From Eudorina sp. 2006-703-Eu-15 (lineage: Eukaryota; Chlorophyta; Chlorophyceae; Chlamydomonadales; Volvocaceae), in assembly GCA_003117195.1 (NCBI GenBank), contig BDSI01000013.1:1502332-1566331 (forward strand): DNA of 64,000 bases. The letters run 5' to 3'. The notes beneath the pieces were generated by a model, which did no database searches, was not told the DNA's origin, and saw only the letters and a list, made by a program, of their open reading frames with translations. The translations under genes and the position numbers were made by a program. Positions 1-13,729 of this stretch are shown here, one piece after another. Position 1 is the stretch's first letter; each line of letters begins with the position of its first letter.

Positions 1-3000
1 AAGGCCGACGCAGGTCAGGCGAGCATCGCGTCGGTGTTGCAGCCCGCCGATTCCACAAAAACCTGCGACGTCACAATCGTCGGCGCCGGTCCAGCTGGGC
101 TCTACTTGGCAGCTGAGCTAGCCAGGCGAGGCCTGACCGTCAATGTGCTAGGTCGGTGGTTGCCTATCTGGTAGCTATCCACTCAACATACATTTCTACA
201 GCTTTTGCCCTGCCGCATCCCACGCTCCTTACCTTGCTAGCACATATTTGTTGTCTGTTACTGTGCACTCGCCAGTCGCGGCGTTGCGTTGGCTGCGCGC
301 GACCAAATACCTCACGTGAGACTCACCGTAGTAGTCCTATCTGCCGGCAACCCGGAGGCTCATCCAATGACAGGCTGTCGGTTTAACTGGTTTTGCAACG
401 AGGAGTAAGCAGCATTGTCCTGGTTGCCAAAGGGGTTGACAGTTGCTAGCAGCAACAAGTGCAGGGCGAGTTATAGGGAGCGGGAAAGGAGGCTTCCACG
501 CCGCATCATGGTTTAGCCAGAGGTCCATCGCCTCCCTTCGAGCCGCCGCGAAGGCCTCGAGATTTTGGTCCTTGGGGGCTTGGGCCATGCCACGTCTAGG
601 CGGGTGTCTCCGTAACCACATCACCGAGGCAGGATAGGCGTCCCGCATCCCACCCACAACATTCGCTCGCTGCTCCTCTACTGCGCTTGTATCTCTCCGC
701 CTTCTGTTCTCCGCACTGGTTCTCTCCTCACTGATGGCCCCCCCCGCTGCTGGGTCCCTCACTGCTGCCCCCCTCACTGCTGCGCTCCGCACGGTGATTG
801 ACCACTGCAGGCCTGGATGTGCCCATCGTCAACAACTACGGCGTGTGGACGGATGAGTTCCAGGCGCTGGGGCTGGAGAGCACCCTGGAGTGCTCCTGGC
901 CGGACGCTGTGTGCTACTTCGGCGAGGGCAAGGAGGTTAGCCTTGGGCGGTAGCCCGGGTGGGGCCGATTGTCAGAGGGGAGCGCTGCGCGGCGCCGGAG
1001 TTCTGTGCGGCCCAGGGTCACTCCACCGCCACACCAAGCTGCACCACATTACGCCGTACCCGATCACAAGACCCCTTCCGTCACTGTTGTCCCGCGGGTG
1101 TCCATCCGGGTGGGTGGGTCGTTTAATTTTGGCTTTCTTGCCCGGATCCACGAAGCTCTTTCTGTGTTCCTGGGTTGAAACTTACGATTGATGGACCCAT
1201 GTGTGCGCGGGTGGACCCATGGGTCGCAGGTGCGGGTGGGCCGGGGCTACGGGCGCGTCAGCCGGCGCAAGCTGCGCGCACACCTGCTGGACATGTGTCA
1301 CTCGGCCGGGGTGCGATTCAGCAGCTCGGAGGTGGCGGATATCCAGGTGGTGGAAGGTGGCAAGGTGACGCAGCTCACCACCAAGGACGGCGTCGTGTAC
1401 CGCAGCAGGTACGGATAATGGGTGCCGTATGATTGCGTTGTACGGCGGCGAAGGGTCACGGGACAACCCGTCATCACGTGGTAATGGTGAAGTGGTGTGG
1501 TGGCGCCGCCCGATCATCCGCTGGGGTGTTGGCTGCTGTGTGCCAGCGGTGGGCCTCCGGCCGCTAGAGAGAGGGTGGCCTGCCCAAAGCAGTGAGCGCA
1601 GCTGCCAGAGGCAGCCGATGGGGGCCCGCTGGGTCTGTGTAGGTAGGTGCTGACCAGCTCATAGTGGCGCCATGGTCGTGCAGCCCGGCCACCCAACCGG
1701 CAACTGCACTGGGGTCGGCTGCCTGTTCGTTCCCTTCTCGTCACTCAGCAGCTCATTGGGGGCGCCGGGATCAACTTACAGTCTTACACGAGACACGGGT
1801 ATGAGTAGATGTGACGGGTATGAGAAGATCTGGGGGCTGATCAGAAATGTGCACGGAGTACGCGGCCCACATGGATAACCGTACCCAGCGGCGAGACTCC
1901 GCGTCTCAGAGTTGTCGCCCCGGCGGATACCTTGCAGCTGCTGATCGCTTCCCCCACCGGGTGCTTTCGCGAGCTTTTGACACCGGTCAGGAGTCTGCTG
2001 GCGGGGAACTCGGCCTCAGGGGGCCTGGGACCCGGAGGGCACTCACGGTCCTGGGCCTGTGATGCGGGGTGGCAGTGGAGGCTTGTTGGGGCCCCTCATG
2101 TGGGGACCGCGGCCCTGACGTTCACGCCTCCCCCCCGGCATGACCAGGCTGACGACCCTGGCCGCCGGTGCCGCGGGCGGCAAGTTCCTGCGCTACGAGG
2201 ACGACGCGCCCATCGTGGCGGCGCAGACGGCGTACGGCATCGAGGCGGAGGTCGAGGGGTACGACAGCGCCTACCCTTCTGACCTGATGCTGTTCATGGA
2301 CTTCCGCCGCCACCACACGGGTCTCTTTGACGCCACCGCGACCAACGTCAAGGTAACGTCGCACAACAGCCGTGTGCCGTTGAGATGCGCGCACGACCAC
2401 CACCGCTACTCCCTGTCCTTGTTACTACTTCATGTATGTGGTCTTGCTCGCTGACCGCTGCTGCTTGCGCTCACGGTCCGGTGTCTGTGTGTTAAGAAAG
2501 GAAACCCGCCCGACTGTGTCTGTGTGCTACGTCGGTGCACTCAGAGCGACAAGCTGGGTCCAGAGCCCGACAGGGCGTTGCGGTCCAAAAGAACGTCCGG
2601 AACTTGACTAGACCATGCATGGGTGCTTTGAAGGATTCGACCTGCTTGTGTTTTTGTGTGTGTCCGTCCGTCCGTCTGCAAGCCCCCCAGTGAGGCGAGT
2701 GGATCGCCAGCCGCCACACCGCGCACCCGCGATGCCCTGCCGTGTGGCGCGTGGTGATCCATTCGCCTCACAGGCTGACGCACACAAACAACGATGCCCC
2801 GACTGCCGTAACGCGTACCCGCATCATCGTGCTTTACGGTACCACCATGCTGGCTGAGGGAGTGGGGCCCGAGCAGCGCGCGTGTTACCCCGGGTCGGCG
2901 GGGCCCCACAAAGCTGCCACTTGCAACTCTCCGCTGTCTCTCCTCGGGGCGGTGAACCCGACCACGCAACCACCCACCACCAAGCGCGCTCCCCTCTCTC

Positions 3001-5329
3001 ACTTCCTCTCTGCGCCCACCCGACTGGACTCGACGCTCTGCCGCCCGCGTTCCGGCCCTCGCACCCCAGGCGGGCATGCACCCCAACTCGGGCGACGGGA
3101 TGTGGGGCAGCTCCGACGAGTGCCCCTCCTTCCTGTACGCCATGCCCCTGGGCGGCCACCGGGTGTTCCTGGAGGAGACGTGTCTGGTGGCCAAGCCCGC
3201 GCTGCCCTTCGCGGTGCTCAAGCGCCGACTGACGAGGCGGCTCAAGGCCATGGGCATTTCGGTCACCAAGGTGGGGGATTCGAGTGGGGGTAGGACGGGG
3301 GTGCAAAGAATGTGGGGTCGGGCGTGGGTGTGGTGGACATGAGGGACGACGCGGACCGGGGGCCAGGGCGGGTGCGAGCGCGCGGGTGGGAGGGAGGGAG
3401 GGTAAGAGGGAGAGTGGGGGGCTGCGGGACAGCAGCCGGGAGGGGGGGAGTCCGGCGCGGGTGCGGATCCGGCCAAGTGCGGGTGCGCGGGGGTGAATCG
3501 GCAAGGCGGTTGGGTACTGGTGACATCTTGAAGAAGAGTCACAGTGCTACCACCTGGCGCTGTTGCGAGGGAGTGGGTCCGGCTCGTCTCGGGGCAGCGT
3601 TGGCCCCCCCCCACTGCTTGTGGTGGTGCACACCAAACCCCTGCCACGGGAGCACACCCCTGAGTGACCCACTAGGGACAGGCCAGGGTTGGTTGCAACC
3701 TGGCCACACCATGTACCGTTGAGCCGCTCGCGACCGTTGCCCGTTGTCCGTTTCCGTACAGATCCACGAGGAGGAGTGGAGCTACATCCCGGTGGGAGGG
3801 CCGCTGCCTCTGGCCAGCCAGTCGGTTACGGCCTTCGGTGCGGCTGCCAACCTGGTGCACCCGGCCACGGGCTTCAGCGTCAGTCGCTCCTTCCGCGAGG
3901 CGCCCCTGGTGGCGGATGAGATCGCGGCGGCACTGGCGGCGGGGCTGGACGTGGCGCAGGCCAGCAAGCAAGTGTGGGACAAGCTGTGGCCGCTGGAGAA
4001 GCGCACCCAGGTACGACATGTGACGTACTCCGTAGTGCCACGTGATCTGGGGCCTCGAGGGGCCTGCGGGGCGGGGCGGGTGGCGCGTCACGACACGGGG
4101 AGATGGGAAACGGAGGGGGTGGCGATCGTGTGCGCTCGATGACGTTATCGGTGGCAATGGCACCCGGAGGTAACGTTGGCATGCGTGCTCAGGAGTCAAT
4201 ACGAGCCATTCACACCGATACGATCTGCGTTTTCAGGAGTCGTTTTCAGGAGATCTCTAGAAATCCTACTGAGATCAATCACCGGCAGCGCCGCAGGTCC
4301 CCCACCCCTCCGCGGCGCCCTCTCAGACCGTCCACCATCCTCCGCCCAGCGTTCCCCTCTCCTCACTATGAATATGTCTACGAATGTTTCCTGTCCTCCC
4401 CTCCCTTCCCTCCCCAGGCGAGCTTCCACGTGTTCGGAATGGAGCTGCTGGCCACCCTGGACCTGGCTGCCACCAACGACTTCTTCAACACCTTCTTCCG
4501 CCTGCCGCCCTTTTACTGGCGGGGCTTCCTGGCCTCCACGCTGTCCTCGGGCCAGTTGATCGGCTTTGCGCTGGTGGTGTTCACCCTGGCGCCCCTGTCC
4601 ATCAAGTACAAGCTCATCGAGCACCTAATCACCGGTGAGGGGATCTCGTGTTACGCAAGAGAGACAAAGACTGAGCCGCGAGATGGCGAGCCCGGTGACA
4701 TTGTTGCGAGGAACGAGGGAGCGGGTGCGCGCTCGATTGCAGGCAAGGCACAAGTGCGTGATATGCAATGGGCGCAGCAGTGCCAGGACGCCAGGGAGCA
4801 GCTGTGTGTGGGTGTCGTCGCGGGTGGCTAATGGCAGGCACCTGGGAATCTCGGTGTCGGTGACGGGAAGGATGAACAGCGGCGGCTGCGGCTGAGGACG
4901 TGGTCGTGTGTTCAGGGGCGGCAGGCGGGCACCGAGATGCATCTGCATCGCCACACGACAGTACGCGAGCTGTCCTGCACGTTCCGGGTCGCCTGCCACG
5001 CGCCAGCTCTCCTGTGGGTAGCCGGCGCGGAGCTCCCGCGGGGCCCTGATGCTCGCTGCCATAACCGCACGTCCGCGATATAGGCGCTATCCCTCGCCAC
5101 CTTCCCCAACCCCCCTGTCGCGCCGACGCCCCGCCGCGCCCCTCTGCCGCGCCCCTCTGGCCCGCCCCGCGCTGCAGACCCCGCCGGCGGTTACCTCGTT
5201 CGGGCGTACAAGGCCCAATGGGACGCCGCCCAGGAGGCCAAGTCCGCAGCGGCCGCCGCCGCGTCCGTCCTGATTGGCACAGAGCTGATGGCGCAGGCAG
5301 CCTTGCAGGCGCTGGCCGACAAGGCGTGA
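1..5329 (+). CDS. LCYE: Lycopene epsilon-cyclase, 5'-truncated by window edge
   Basis: This plastid enzyme forms the epsilon-ionone ring of lycopene on the way to alpha-carotene and lutein. Exons joined by phase are <1-151, 811-935, 1230-1408, 2148-2352, 3070-3270, 3762-4010, 4418-4634 and 5178-5329, all with GT-AG borders. The first exon carries the FAD dinucleotide-binding motif VTIVGAGPAGLYLAAELA. Later exons show NNYGVWTDEF, QTAYGIEAEV, LMLFMDFR, PSFLYAMPLG, FLEETCLVA and the C-terminal LPPFYWRGFLAS. The last block, followed by a hydrophobic LIGFALVVFTLAPL segment, is typical of the epsilon rather than the beta cyclase. The coding sequence ends with a short Ala-rich tail (ELMAQAALQALADKA) and TGA. 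The start codon and transit peptide lie upstream of the window. No frameshift or stop is seen, so the gene looks functional. Confidence 0.93.
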
Positions 5330-8300
5330 GGGCACGGAGGCTCGGCTGCTTCATGAAGCAGCAAAGAAGACCTCCACCACTTGATTTGCCCACGCTGCTC
5401 TGCCACCACCGACTGGGCGGGGTGGGTTCGCGCGCGACGTGGCAGCGGGAGAGACGTCGGTCGGCGCCAGCCGAGCCATTGTGAAGGGCCTCGGGTAAAG
5501 GGCCCGCAGTGACACAGCAGACAGCGGGCAGCAATGCACGCCATGAGATGCGAACCGGCGAGGCGGTGCCGCAAACCAGGACACCGCATTTTGAATCGCG
5601 TCGCATCATCACCATCATCGCCATCACCGAGCTCATCGGTCATCATGATTGCGTCTGTGTCAGGCACGCGGGGCTCGCGGAGGTTGGTGGGTGGTTGTTT
5701 GCGGGAGGGCGCGCGCGAAATGCCGATGTCGCCAGCTGCCGTGCCAGGTTTTTGGCGCGGCGGCGGCGGGGCTCGGCTCCGCTTACGCTTCCCACAACCT
5801 CGCTCGGAGCCACATTGGATGGCGCTTCTGGACGCCCCGCGCCCGCCCCGCTCCAGTTTGCCATCCACCAGCACCAAGTTACCTGAGTCAAGCGGCCCAA
5901 CACCGCGTGCGGCATGTGCGCTCCTGTGAACTTGCACACGCGAACACTCGCGCGGTAACCGGTAGGCCCGTTCCTGGACGATGGACTTGTGATTTCGAAC
6001 GCAATGGGCAAGAGGCCAATAGGCCATTATTCCAGATGATGGGTTTGGAACCTTTGTGTGTTGGTGGCTTGGTCCACCGCGGCCGCGTGCGATGTGGGTC
6101 ATCCCGCCGGGAGGGAGTGCCGGCTGCCGGGGAGTGGAGGGCGCACTGAGGATGGAGGGCGGTTGGGTGTCATGGCATGGAGCGCAGGTGGGCTGTTAGG
6201 GGTGCTCTCCGTCTTATATGGCCCGGTTCGAGTGGAGTCGGGTCGGGGGGAGCGCGTGGTGGCACGTGATCGTCCGGGTCGTACCGGGTTCGTTGGCGCG
6301 AGGCTGGCTTGGGTTGGGCCAGGCTTGCTGGAGCTTCTGTGCTGGGCCGCCACAGAATACGATTGCCGATGCGCTGGTGATGCCGTCGTACATAGACGGA
6401 TACGATAGCTGATACAATATGATATTGATGGGCTGGGTCGTGGGGCAAGGGGTGATAGATGATGTGTTCGTCGGCAGGATTGGGGTTTCAGGCAGGAATG
6501 GGGGGTTCAGGCCATTCGGATGACAGCAGGGAACCATGGTTGGTGAGCCCTGCTCTTCGCACCCCGCGTTCACACCCCGGCAGACGCGCACGTGTGGATT
6601 GCCGCGGTGGCTACGGCGTGCGGATTGGTGGTCTGGGCCCGCGCTGATACCAACCAAGGCAGGCGTCCTGGCTACCCGGGGATGTTGTGCATCGTGTGTG
6701 CGCGTATGTGCCGTGCATGATAAGGAGAACTGAGCCGTATGTACTCCGGCTGTTGCACAGGCGTTGAGACGATGACCTGCGCTTCGTCAGTTGGTAGGTT
6801 GCTGAAGATAACTTATATGAAGTCACTCACGTCTTTTGGACCCCCCCGGGGCGTTTTCGCCGCGAAAGGGAGGAGAGGAGAGGAGACGAAAGGGGAGGAG
6901 AGAAGAGAAGAGGAGAGGGGAAGCGGCATCTTGTGCGGGGGCTGCACCCGAGTGTCAGCCCTTCGGGGCCTCATGGACGGGCTGTTGACGGCCGGTCAGA
7001 TGGGACGGTGCCGCGACGCGTTCTGGGTGCGGAAGCAACGGCAGTTGTCAGCGTGCGTGTGGGCCCTTCTTAGACTCAGTGAGCCTGGCAGAACGCGAGC
7101 GAAAGACGGCAGGGAGACTTGAGAGGGCGAGGGAGGGTGGAGGGACATAGAGAGTGTCTGGGGCGAGAGGTGTGATTTGCGCCGACAGGGGGACCGGCGA
7201 CACGTCGCTTTGTGTGGTGTGGTGTGCAGCAGCAGAGTTGTTTGTTTCTTACTCAGCGAGGGTGAGGGTGCGGGTGGGGTACAGAAGGGTACCGTCTGGC
7301 GCCTCATTGGCGCAGAGGGAGGGGGCGGTGGTGAGGGAAAGCAGCGAGCTTAGCAGGTGTTGCGCGATGTGCAGTGCAGTACGAACGATGAAGTTTGGAG
7401 GACAATACCAAACGGCCTTTCTCTGTAAGGTTCAAGGCTTTCTGAGCAGGCAGGCAGGCAGGTTCGGATGCTGCGTTGCAGAGTTGGGTTCCGGCCGTTA
7501 TCATCCCAAGAGGCGCGGCCGCGCCGCCGCGCCATCGCGCGCACTTGCACCATCTCATTTTCCACTGTCTTGCATGTTCTTCCAGTTAAGTATTCTGAGT
7601 GCTTCTGGGTGTGCTCGGGTTTATTTCTGGGCTTGGTTTTTCCTTACCTTTTCATCCCCGGGGGCGGTGCAGGGGACGCCAGGAACGGGGCGGGGAGCTC
7701 AAGGGGGCGGAGTGTTCAGCGGATCAACACGCGGGGCGTCCACATGGCGGAGGTCAGGAGAGGATACGTCTTGCCATGCACCGTCCTGCTCTTGTAGAAT
7801 TCGAGTAAATGAACCAGGTGACAGCGGATCCCAAGGGGCCATGGCCGAAGCTTTCTCGCCGGATATGTGAAGGGAAGCCGCGTCACTAAGGCACGCTAGG
7901 CAGATGTCGTACCACAGGCACAGGCACACCAAGTATTCCACCCCGGGCCCGCGATACCAGATAATTAACTCGGTCACTATAAACCGTCGTCGCTAAGGCT
8001 GCTGCCGTCGCGCGCCCAACAAGGGGCAGGTCCAAAGACAAGGTGTGCTGCACGTCGCGGGGCGGCATTAGTGAACGGCAGACTGAGAACAACATGAGGC
8101 GCACTCCACTTGCTTTACGCGTTACAGCGCGGTGCGGGACGACTGCATCATCGCCATACGCACTTCGACCACTCGTGCATTATCTTTAGGTTGGATAATG
8201 ACGAGTGCCTGAACACCGCAGACTCGGCCATGGTACGGTATCACCGAAAGGCGTACGACCATTGGTGTGGATGTCACATCGTGACATCCGACGTGAGCAG

Positions 8301-11226
8301 GTGTGACCTGGGCGATCTGGGTTGCGCAGCTGCTCGACTTGTGCGGGTCTTGGGGAAGATTCCTCTCCTGGAGGTTATGCACCCTTCCTGTCGTTGACCG
8401 CAACCGCCACCGAGGTCCCTCGTCACATCAGCGTTACATCAGGGCACGGTATACCACGGCACTACCTCACAGCGTCTTAGAGCCTAAGACTACGAAGCAA
8501 CCCAAAGCGACATTGGCGCCACACCAAGGAGCGAAAGTGTGACCCTAGTGTAACACGGTTACGGCGCAACAAACCAGTAGTTATGAACAGGTGGGCTGTG
8601 GCTCAGGTGTGTGTTCCCAGCTTATGGAACTGGGGCATGCTTGGCCACAAGGCAAGGGTGCGAACTTAAAGTTACATGTCCGGATCGTTGGGGATCTAGA
8701 TTTGGATTTGGGAACCGTGTGGCGTGTGCCAAAAGGTGTTGCTTGTATAGACTTGCAACGGAACTAGACGCTTCAGAAAGCCTGCAGCTACTTTGCAAGT
8801 CATGAATAATGTTATTGTGGTCTGGCGAACTGCATCCCTCTACATTTCGTACACGAACAGCGCTTGTCGTGCCTCGTGCGGTTTCTTTTGTACCTGATTC
8901 ATTGGTTGTACCGGGAATGACCACTGATCATAACGTCATGGTAACCAACGACATATTTAAGAAAATTTTATCTATTGTTTTGAGTTGTCTCGGCTGTCAA
9001 CTGACGTCGGATGTCGACTGATGTCCTCGACTATTGACTGAGCCGTTTGCCATAGCTCGTGAGCTTCGTAAAACAATGCGGATCAGGTTAATACCATAGG
9101 TATTGAGATCTATTTGTACATTTTCCCCAGCACCCATCGATGCTTCACTAACGTTGCAACTACGGACAGCCCTGGACAGCCTCTGTAATCGGTCACACGT
9201 CACATCCTGTCATTGTTGACAACACCTGTGCGACAAACATAATATTACCCATGGCCATTTCATTATAGTAAAACAGCACTATTTCATGCGAAGGCAGGAG
9301 CGCACCCCAACAGTCCAGCCAAAATTTTGTTCTTGCGCATAACGTGGGGTACGGTAGAGCTGATATATCTCACATCTATCGTTTGGGACAGCTGCTGCAC
9401 AGGCGGCTTGCGTGCAGGCGTCGGCTACAGGCTTTTGGGTAACTGAACTCAGTTGTGCTTGCGATCCTTTGTGATTCAGCCCTCGCAGACCACGCTGCAG
9501 GGAATGCGATAACGTACAGGCAATTCCAGAGGCTGGGAGCCATTCAATTTGGAGGGTACAGGGACCATCAGTACCCTAAGGCACCAGAGGTATTTACCTA
9601 GCGGGGCTCGACCACGCACCGCCCTGCCATTCTAATAAGCGAGGCACCCCGGCTTGCGATAAACACACGATCCACTGACCACCACAGTAAGTCGACTTGC
9701 CTCTTTCTGTTTCATGGTGGCGCTGAGAAGGTTAACTGAGGACTGGTGCAAAACACTGAGGGACCGGGGGTGACTGCGCCCATCAGGGCGACCATCCAGG
9801 GACGTGCAACCTTGCGGGCCTTGCCCTGTTAGTGTGCTGCCCCACTGTAATCCTATGCGTGCCTGGGGTGGTATGCGTGGGTATGCACCCGTTTGGGACG
9901 GAGAATTTGCGGTTTTGGCCTAGAGCTTCAATGGTGGGTTTCCCGTGTAACTCGTCGATGTGGGCCTTGCCTTGGTCCGCCGTACGGGAACGCCATTCAT
10001 GCATCCATGCATCCAAGGAAGTGGGCTTATCCTTGGATTATCACTCTCAACAGGGCCCCTGCTTTTCGCCGTTACCATGATTGCTGCGCGCGTAGCAATG
10101 ATGACGAGCATCGGCGGTACGGTAATAGTGGAGGCCAACAGGGTAAGGGGGAGGGTTACGGCGAGAGGAGACGAGAAATGTTATTCCGCGTGTGGGTTGT
10201 TGATGTCGTGCGGAAGTTGAATGAAGGAGCACAGGCTGCTCGGCGCGTGGCATTCGTGAGTTCCTATCATTTGACGCACTGTGGGCAGACTCCGTACGGC
10301 AGGGATGTCGGAGTACCAACTCCACTGCCTATTCATAAAGATACAGCGGCTGTGCTGTGCTGCCCGCTTTACACGGCAGCTAATGTCAGTATCGCCTGCC
10401 AACCGTCAAGCTTTGCGCACGGTCGCCTACGGGTGCAGTTTTGATGACAGACTCATGACAAACCGAGCGAAATGTGTGAACCCACCGCGCAACTCCTCTT
10501 TTCACTAGCAGGCAAATATGACGTGCTGGGCTCAGGGCCTAAGAACAGTGGACCGTCTCGTAGGCACTTCATGCCTAGTTTAAAGCTTGAGTGGGTTACG
10601 AGCATACAAGGCCATCAACCCAAGGACCAAAACCTTCCGCCATGTGCGGTAATTTGTACAAGACAAAGACAAGATCCGCAGTGTGTTGGTGCGTCCGCCG
10701 AAATCAACGATGTCCTACGACCGACCACCTTAAGCGATCCCAAAGCTTAACATTCATGGGCAAACTGTTGTTTTGCTTTCGAAATAACTTTTAGAGCTTG
10801 TAACCGACCAGGTTTATCCTGCCAGCAACCATATGCAAAACGAGTGGCTGATGGTAAAGCAGCCGGCGGTTTTATATACAGAAAATTGCAATTAATTAAA
10901 TGATAGCCTGCATGTCTATTCGCACGCGGCTTGGCCCACCACTAGTATACGGCGGTACGGAGGACTCGGGACTCTTTGAAAGCCGTTTAGGCAAATTAAG
11001 AACAATTTCGTGTTCTTTAGGATCTTGGATGCTGGTTTACGAAGGCCCACTTTTTAATGCGGTTTGCCCAGCTGTAGCGCTGAAGCCGTCTGGGCGTCTG
11101 TCTCTGCGCAAAATTGCTGGAACGGTTGCTATCCACAGCCAGTTCTCAGTAATTGTGAAGATCAGCGCTGGTTTCTGAGTCTGCTCGTGCCACAAGGAAC
11201 ACTAGGAGGCGTGCATAGAAACGCCA
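5330..11226. other. Long gene-poor interval
   Basis: I found no convincing exon chain on either strand. The first 2 kb may be 3' untranslated sequence of the cyclase gene; a TGTAA motif, the usual green-algal polyadenylation signal, occurs at 7424-7428 but is far from the stop. From about 8.1 kb the sequence becomes less GC-rich, and 8.8-11.2 kb is the most AT-rich part of the left half, with AT runs around 10870-10900. The open frames are short and show no recognisable protein pattern. Confidence 0.5.
6864..6922 (+). repeat. Purine-rich GGAGA/GAAGA tract
   Basis: About 60 bases are almost purely A and G, made of degenerate AGGAG and AGAAG units. It follows a short C/G run and is not part of a supported exon. 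It is probably a simple-sequence expansion. Confidence 0.7.
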
Positions 11227-13729
11227 ATGCAGTTGCTTTGTAGCAGTGCAGCATGTCCTCAAGAAGTATGCACAGCTATTGAGGAGGCCAGGTACGTCCG
11301 GCTTTCATGTGGAGTTCTTGGCCCGCGGTTGCTCTTTTGATTTCGTCGATACGACCGGCCCCCTCCTTGTGTCTGCCTCGTCACCGTGCAGCTGCCTTAG
11401 CGATGCGTTCGAGACATGTAGACCTCTCGCCTATCATAGTGACTGTTATGTGTCGGTGGCGAAGTGCAAATGCACGGGTAGCGAGATGGTTGTGAAGGCC
11501 TACCTTCGCGACCACCTCAGTCCGGGAGCACGGCTTCAGGTAATAAGATTGCAGCTTGGCTTGCTGGTTGATGTGCATGGCTAACCAGGCTCATGCCTCG
11601 ACAGGTGCAAACGGAAATCGATATTCACTCCAGCCTTCAACACCCAAACATTGTGCAGTTTCTAGCAGTAAGTGCCTGCGCTGTATCGGCATGCAGTATG
11701 GCGATCCAGGTTGAGCGTCAAGTCGGTTCGTGCAGGCTTTTGAAGACTACGCAAGGGTGTACCTTTTGCTCGAGTACGCGGCAGGTGGCGACTTGAGAAA
11801 GCATTTCCATGGGCTGTCGGAGTGCAGAATCCGTGACTTTTTCGTGGCGCCTGTGCTCCAAGCACTGAACGTCCTACACAACAAGGTGGGCACTTTCAGT
11901 GAATCGTCAGGACTTCATCGAGGCAGCCGCACGTCCTCAGCATCCGGGGCAGCGCTGAGGTCCTAAGCTGCCTAAGCTGCCCGTTTGGTGAGCGTGCGCA
12001 CCAGCTGGCTTGACGTGGTGCACACAGACAGAACCCCTCCATGAAAGCATGTTATAAATAAGGCGTGTACCTCACTGATCGGTCTGGACACCCGGTTGTT
12101 GACACCGGGTACGAGGGTGCCCCGGTGGAGGCTGCTGGGTCCTTTCCGGCGCAGTGACCATGGCCGTACGCATAACGGGATATTCCACAGGCGACGTGCC
12201 TTGACAGTGAGCTTTCGATCCTGCAGGGCTTCTCCCATCGCGACTTGAAACCGGAGAACTGCCTTGTGAGCGGCGCGGATACGGTGAAACTGGCGGACTT
12301 CGGGTTAGCGCAGCCGACCCATCTGCCGGAGGACGCCTGCGCCACGGACAGCGACAGCTGCGCGGTCAGTGTGGGCTGCTCTAGCGTTAGTCGATCCATG
12401 GACAGCGAATGCAGCAGCAGCAGCCGCGCGCCCGCCGTCATTTGCACGGCGGGTGGGACGCCCCTGTACGCGGCACCGGAGGTACTGAAGGCGATGTTTC
12501 GGAACCACGGCATGCAAGGAGCAGTCGGTCCAAAGGTGCGACAAGAGGCGGACGCATGGCGCTGATGCGGCCACAATTCGGCTGGGAAACCCTGCATCGC
12601 ACCTGCATCGGCTTGAGTCTCAAGTTGGGTGCACAGGGGCCTGTGGAGTGATCTTCAGCTCGCTACTTGTTCCCGCGAGTTGGCAGCCTATAACAGTCCC
12701 AGGCTTGCTGCCTGAGCTGGTGTCACCTGGGAAGCAGCTCGGTGGCGAGTAAGCATCCAGAAAAAGCTGGGGCCTCAAACGAACGACCTGAGGAGGATCC
12801 GCTAGGTTTAAAAACCTGCGTCAGCCGTGACGGAGGGGAGACAGAAAAGCTGCTCCTGGAAAGGATTCGGAGATGTGCAGAACGCCGTGGCTCGTAGATC
12901 CTGGGCAATTTGAAGTTGGGGAATGTATCACAGCTGGTTGCGACTGGGGTCCTTGAGCTGGAGTCCTGCCGACAGCATTTGCAGCTGTTGCACTTGCAAT
13001 GTGCGCAACACCTAATCATACTCGATTGTGAGGCCATGCCAGGCCGTCACGCTTGTCCATGGTTACCATGGAATGTTGATGCTCATTTCCGACGCTCAAG
13101 AGCCATCCTCTCTGTTCTCTTGCCTGCCTCGATAGAACGACGTCTGGTCTCTAGGCGTGATGGCTCTGGAGGCCGTGACCGGGTGTCATCCTTTCAGCCC
13201 CGACCATTATCACTACGAAAACGTGTTGTATAGCATCGCGCATTGCACCAAGGTCAACCTGCCCAGCAACCTCAGCCCGGAGTTCGCGGACTGGCTCGAA
13301 CAGGTAGGTTTGGTCGGCATGAACGTGAGGACGCTGCGGCCTCGCGCTGCGCTTGTGTCCATGAGGGTCTCTAGGGTGAGCGAGGTGCACCATCGGCGGG
13401 GCACGTGCATCCTTGGATCAGCTGGGGTGCGGTGCATGTTGGCTGAGTGGTGGTAATGGTAAGCATTCGCCCCCTTGTGTCAACCAAGACAGCGAAACCA
13501 CAAAGGAGCCCCTTGACCCGCCGCCCCGTACATGACCTGGGTCCAGGCACTCAATCGTGATCCATCTCAGCGAGCCAGCGTGGCGGAGCTGTTGTCCCAC
13601 CCCTGGATAACGAAGGACTACACTGAGGAGGAGCTGGCCAAGTTGTCCAAAGGCGGTCACCAGCAGTCCGGTGCAGCGGCGTTGAACGCGAGCGGCGGCG
13701 ACTTTGGCTTCGACTGTTGGGAGTATTGA
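11227..13729 (+). CDS. Aurora/PLK-like serine/threonine protein kinase, 361 aa
   Basis: Seven exons join in phase: 11227-11291, 11392-11539, 11605-11667, 11736-11885, 12227-12535, 13136-13303 and 13547-13729, giving 361 codons plus TGA from the first ATG. The N-lobe has the ATP-anchoring lysine in MVVKAYL, the helix-C glutamate in TEIDIHSSLQHPNIV, and the hinge VYLLLEYAAGGDL. The C-lobe has HRDLKPEN (catalytic Asp), DFG in LADFGLAQ, a Ser/Cys-rich insertion of about 30 residues, the APE motif in GTPLYAAPEVL, DVWSLGVMALEAVTG, and the subdomain XI arginine in DPSQRASVAELLSHPW. All catalytic residues are present, so it should be active. The glycine-rich loop is degenerate. The pattern of IHSSL.HPNIV followed by FEDYARVYLLLEY resembles Aurora and PLK4 kinases and the large volvocine aurora-like family. 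Its substrate is unknown. Confidence 0.88.
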
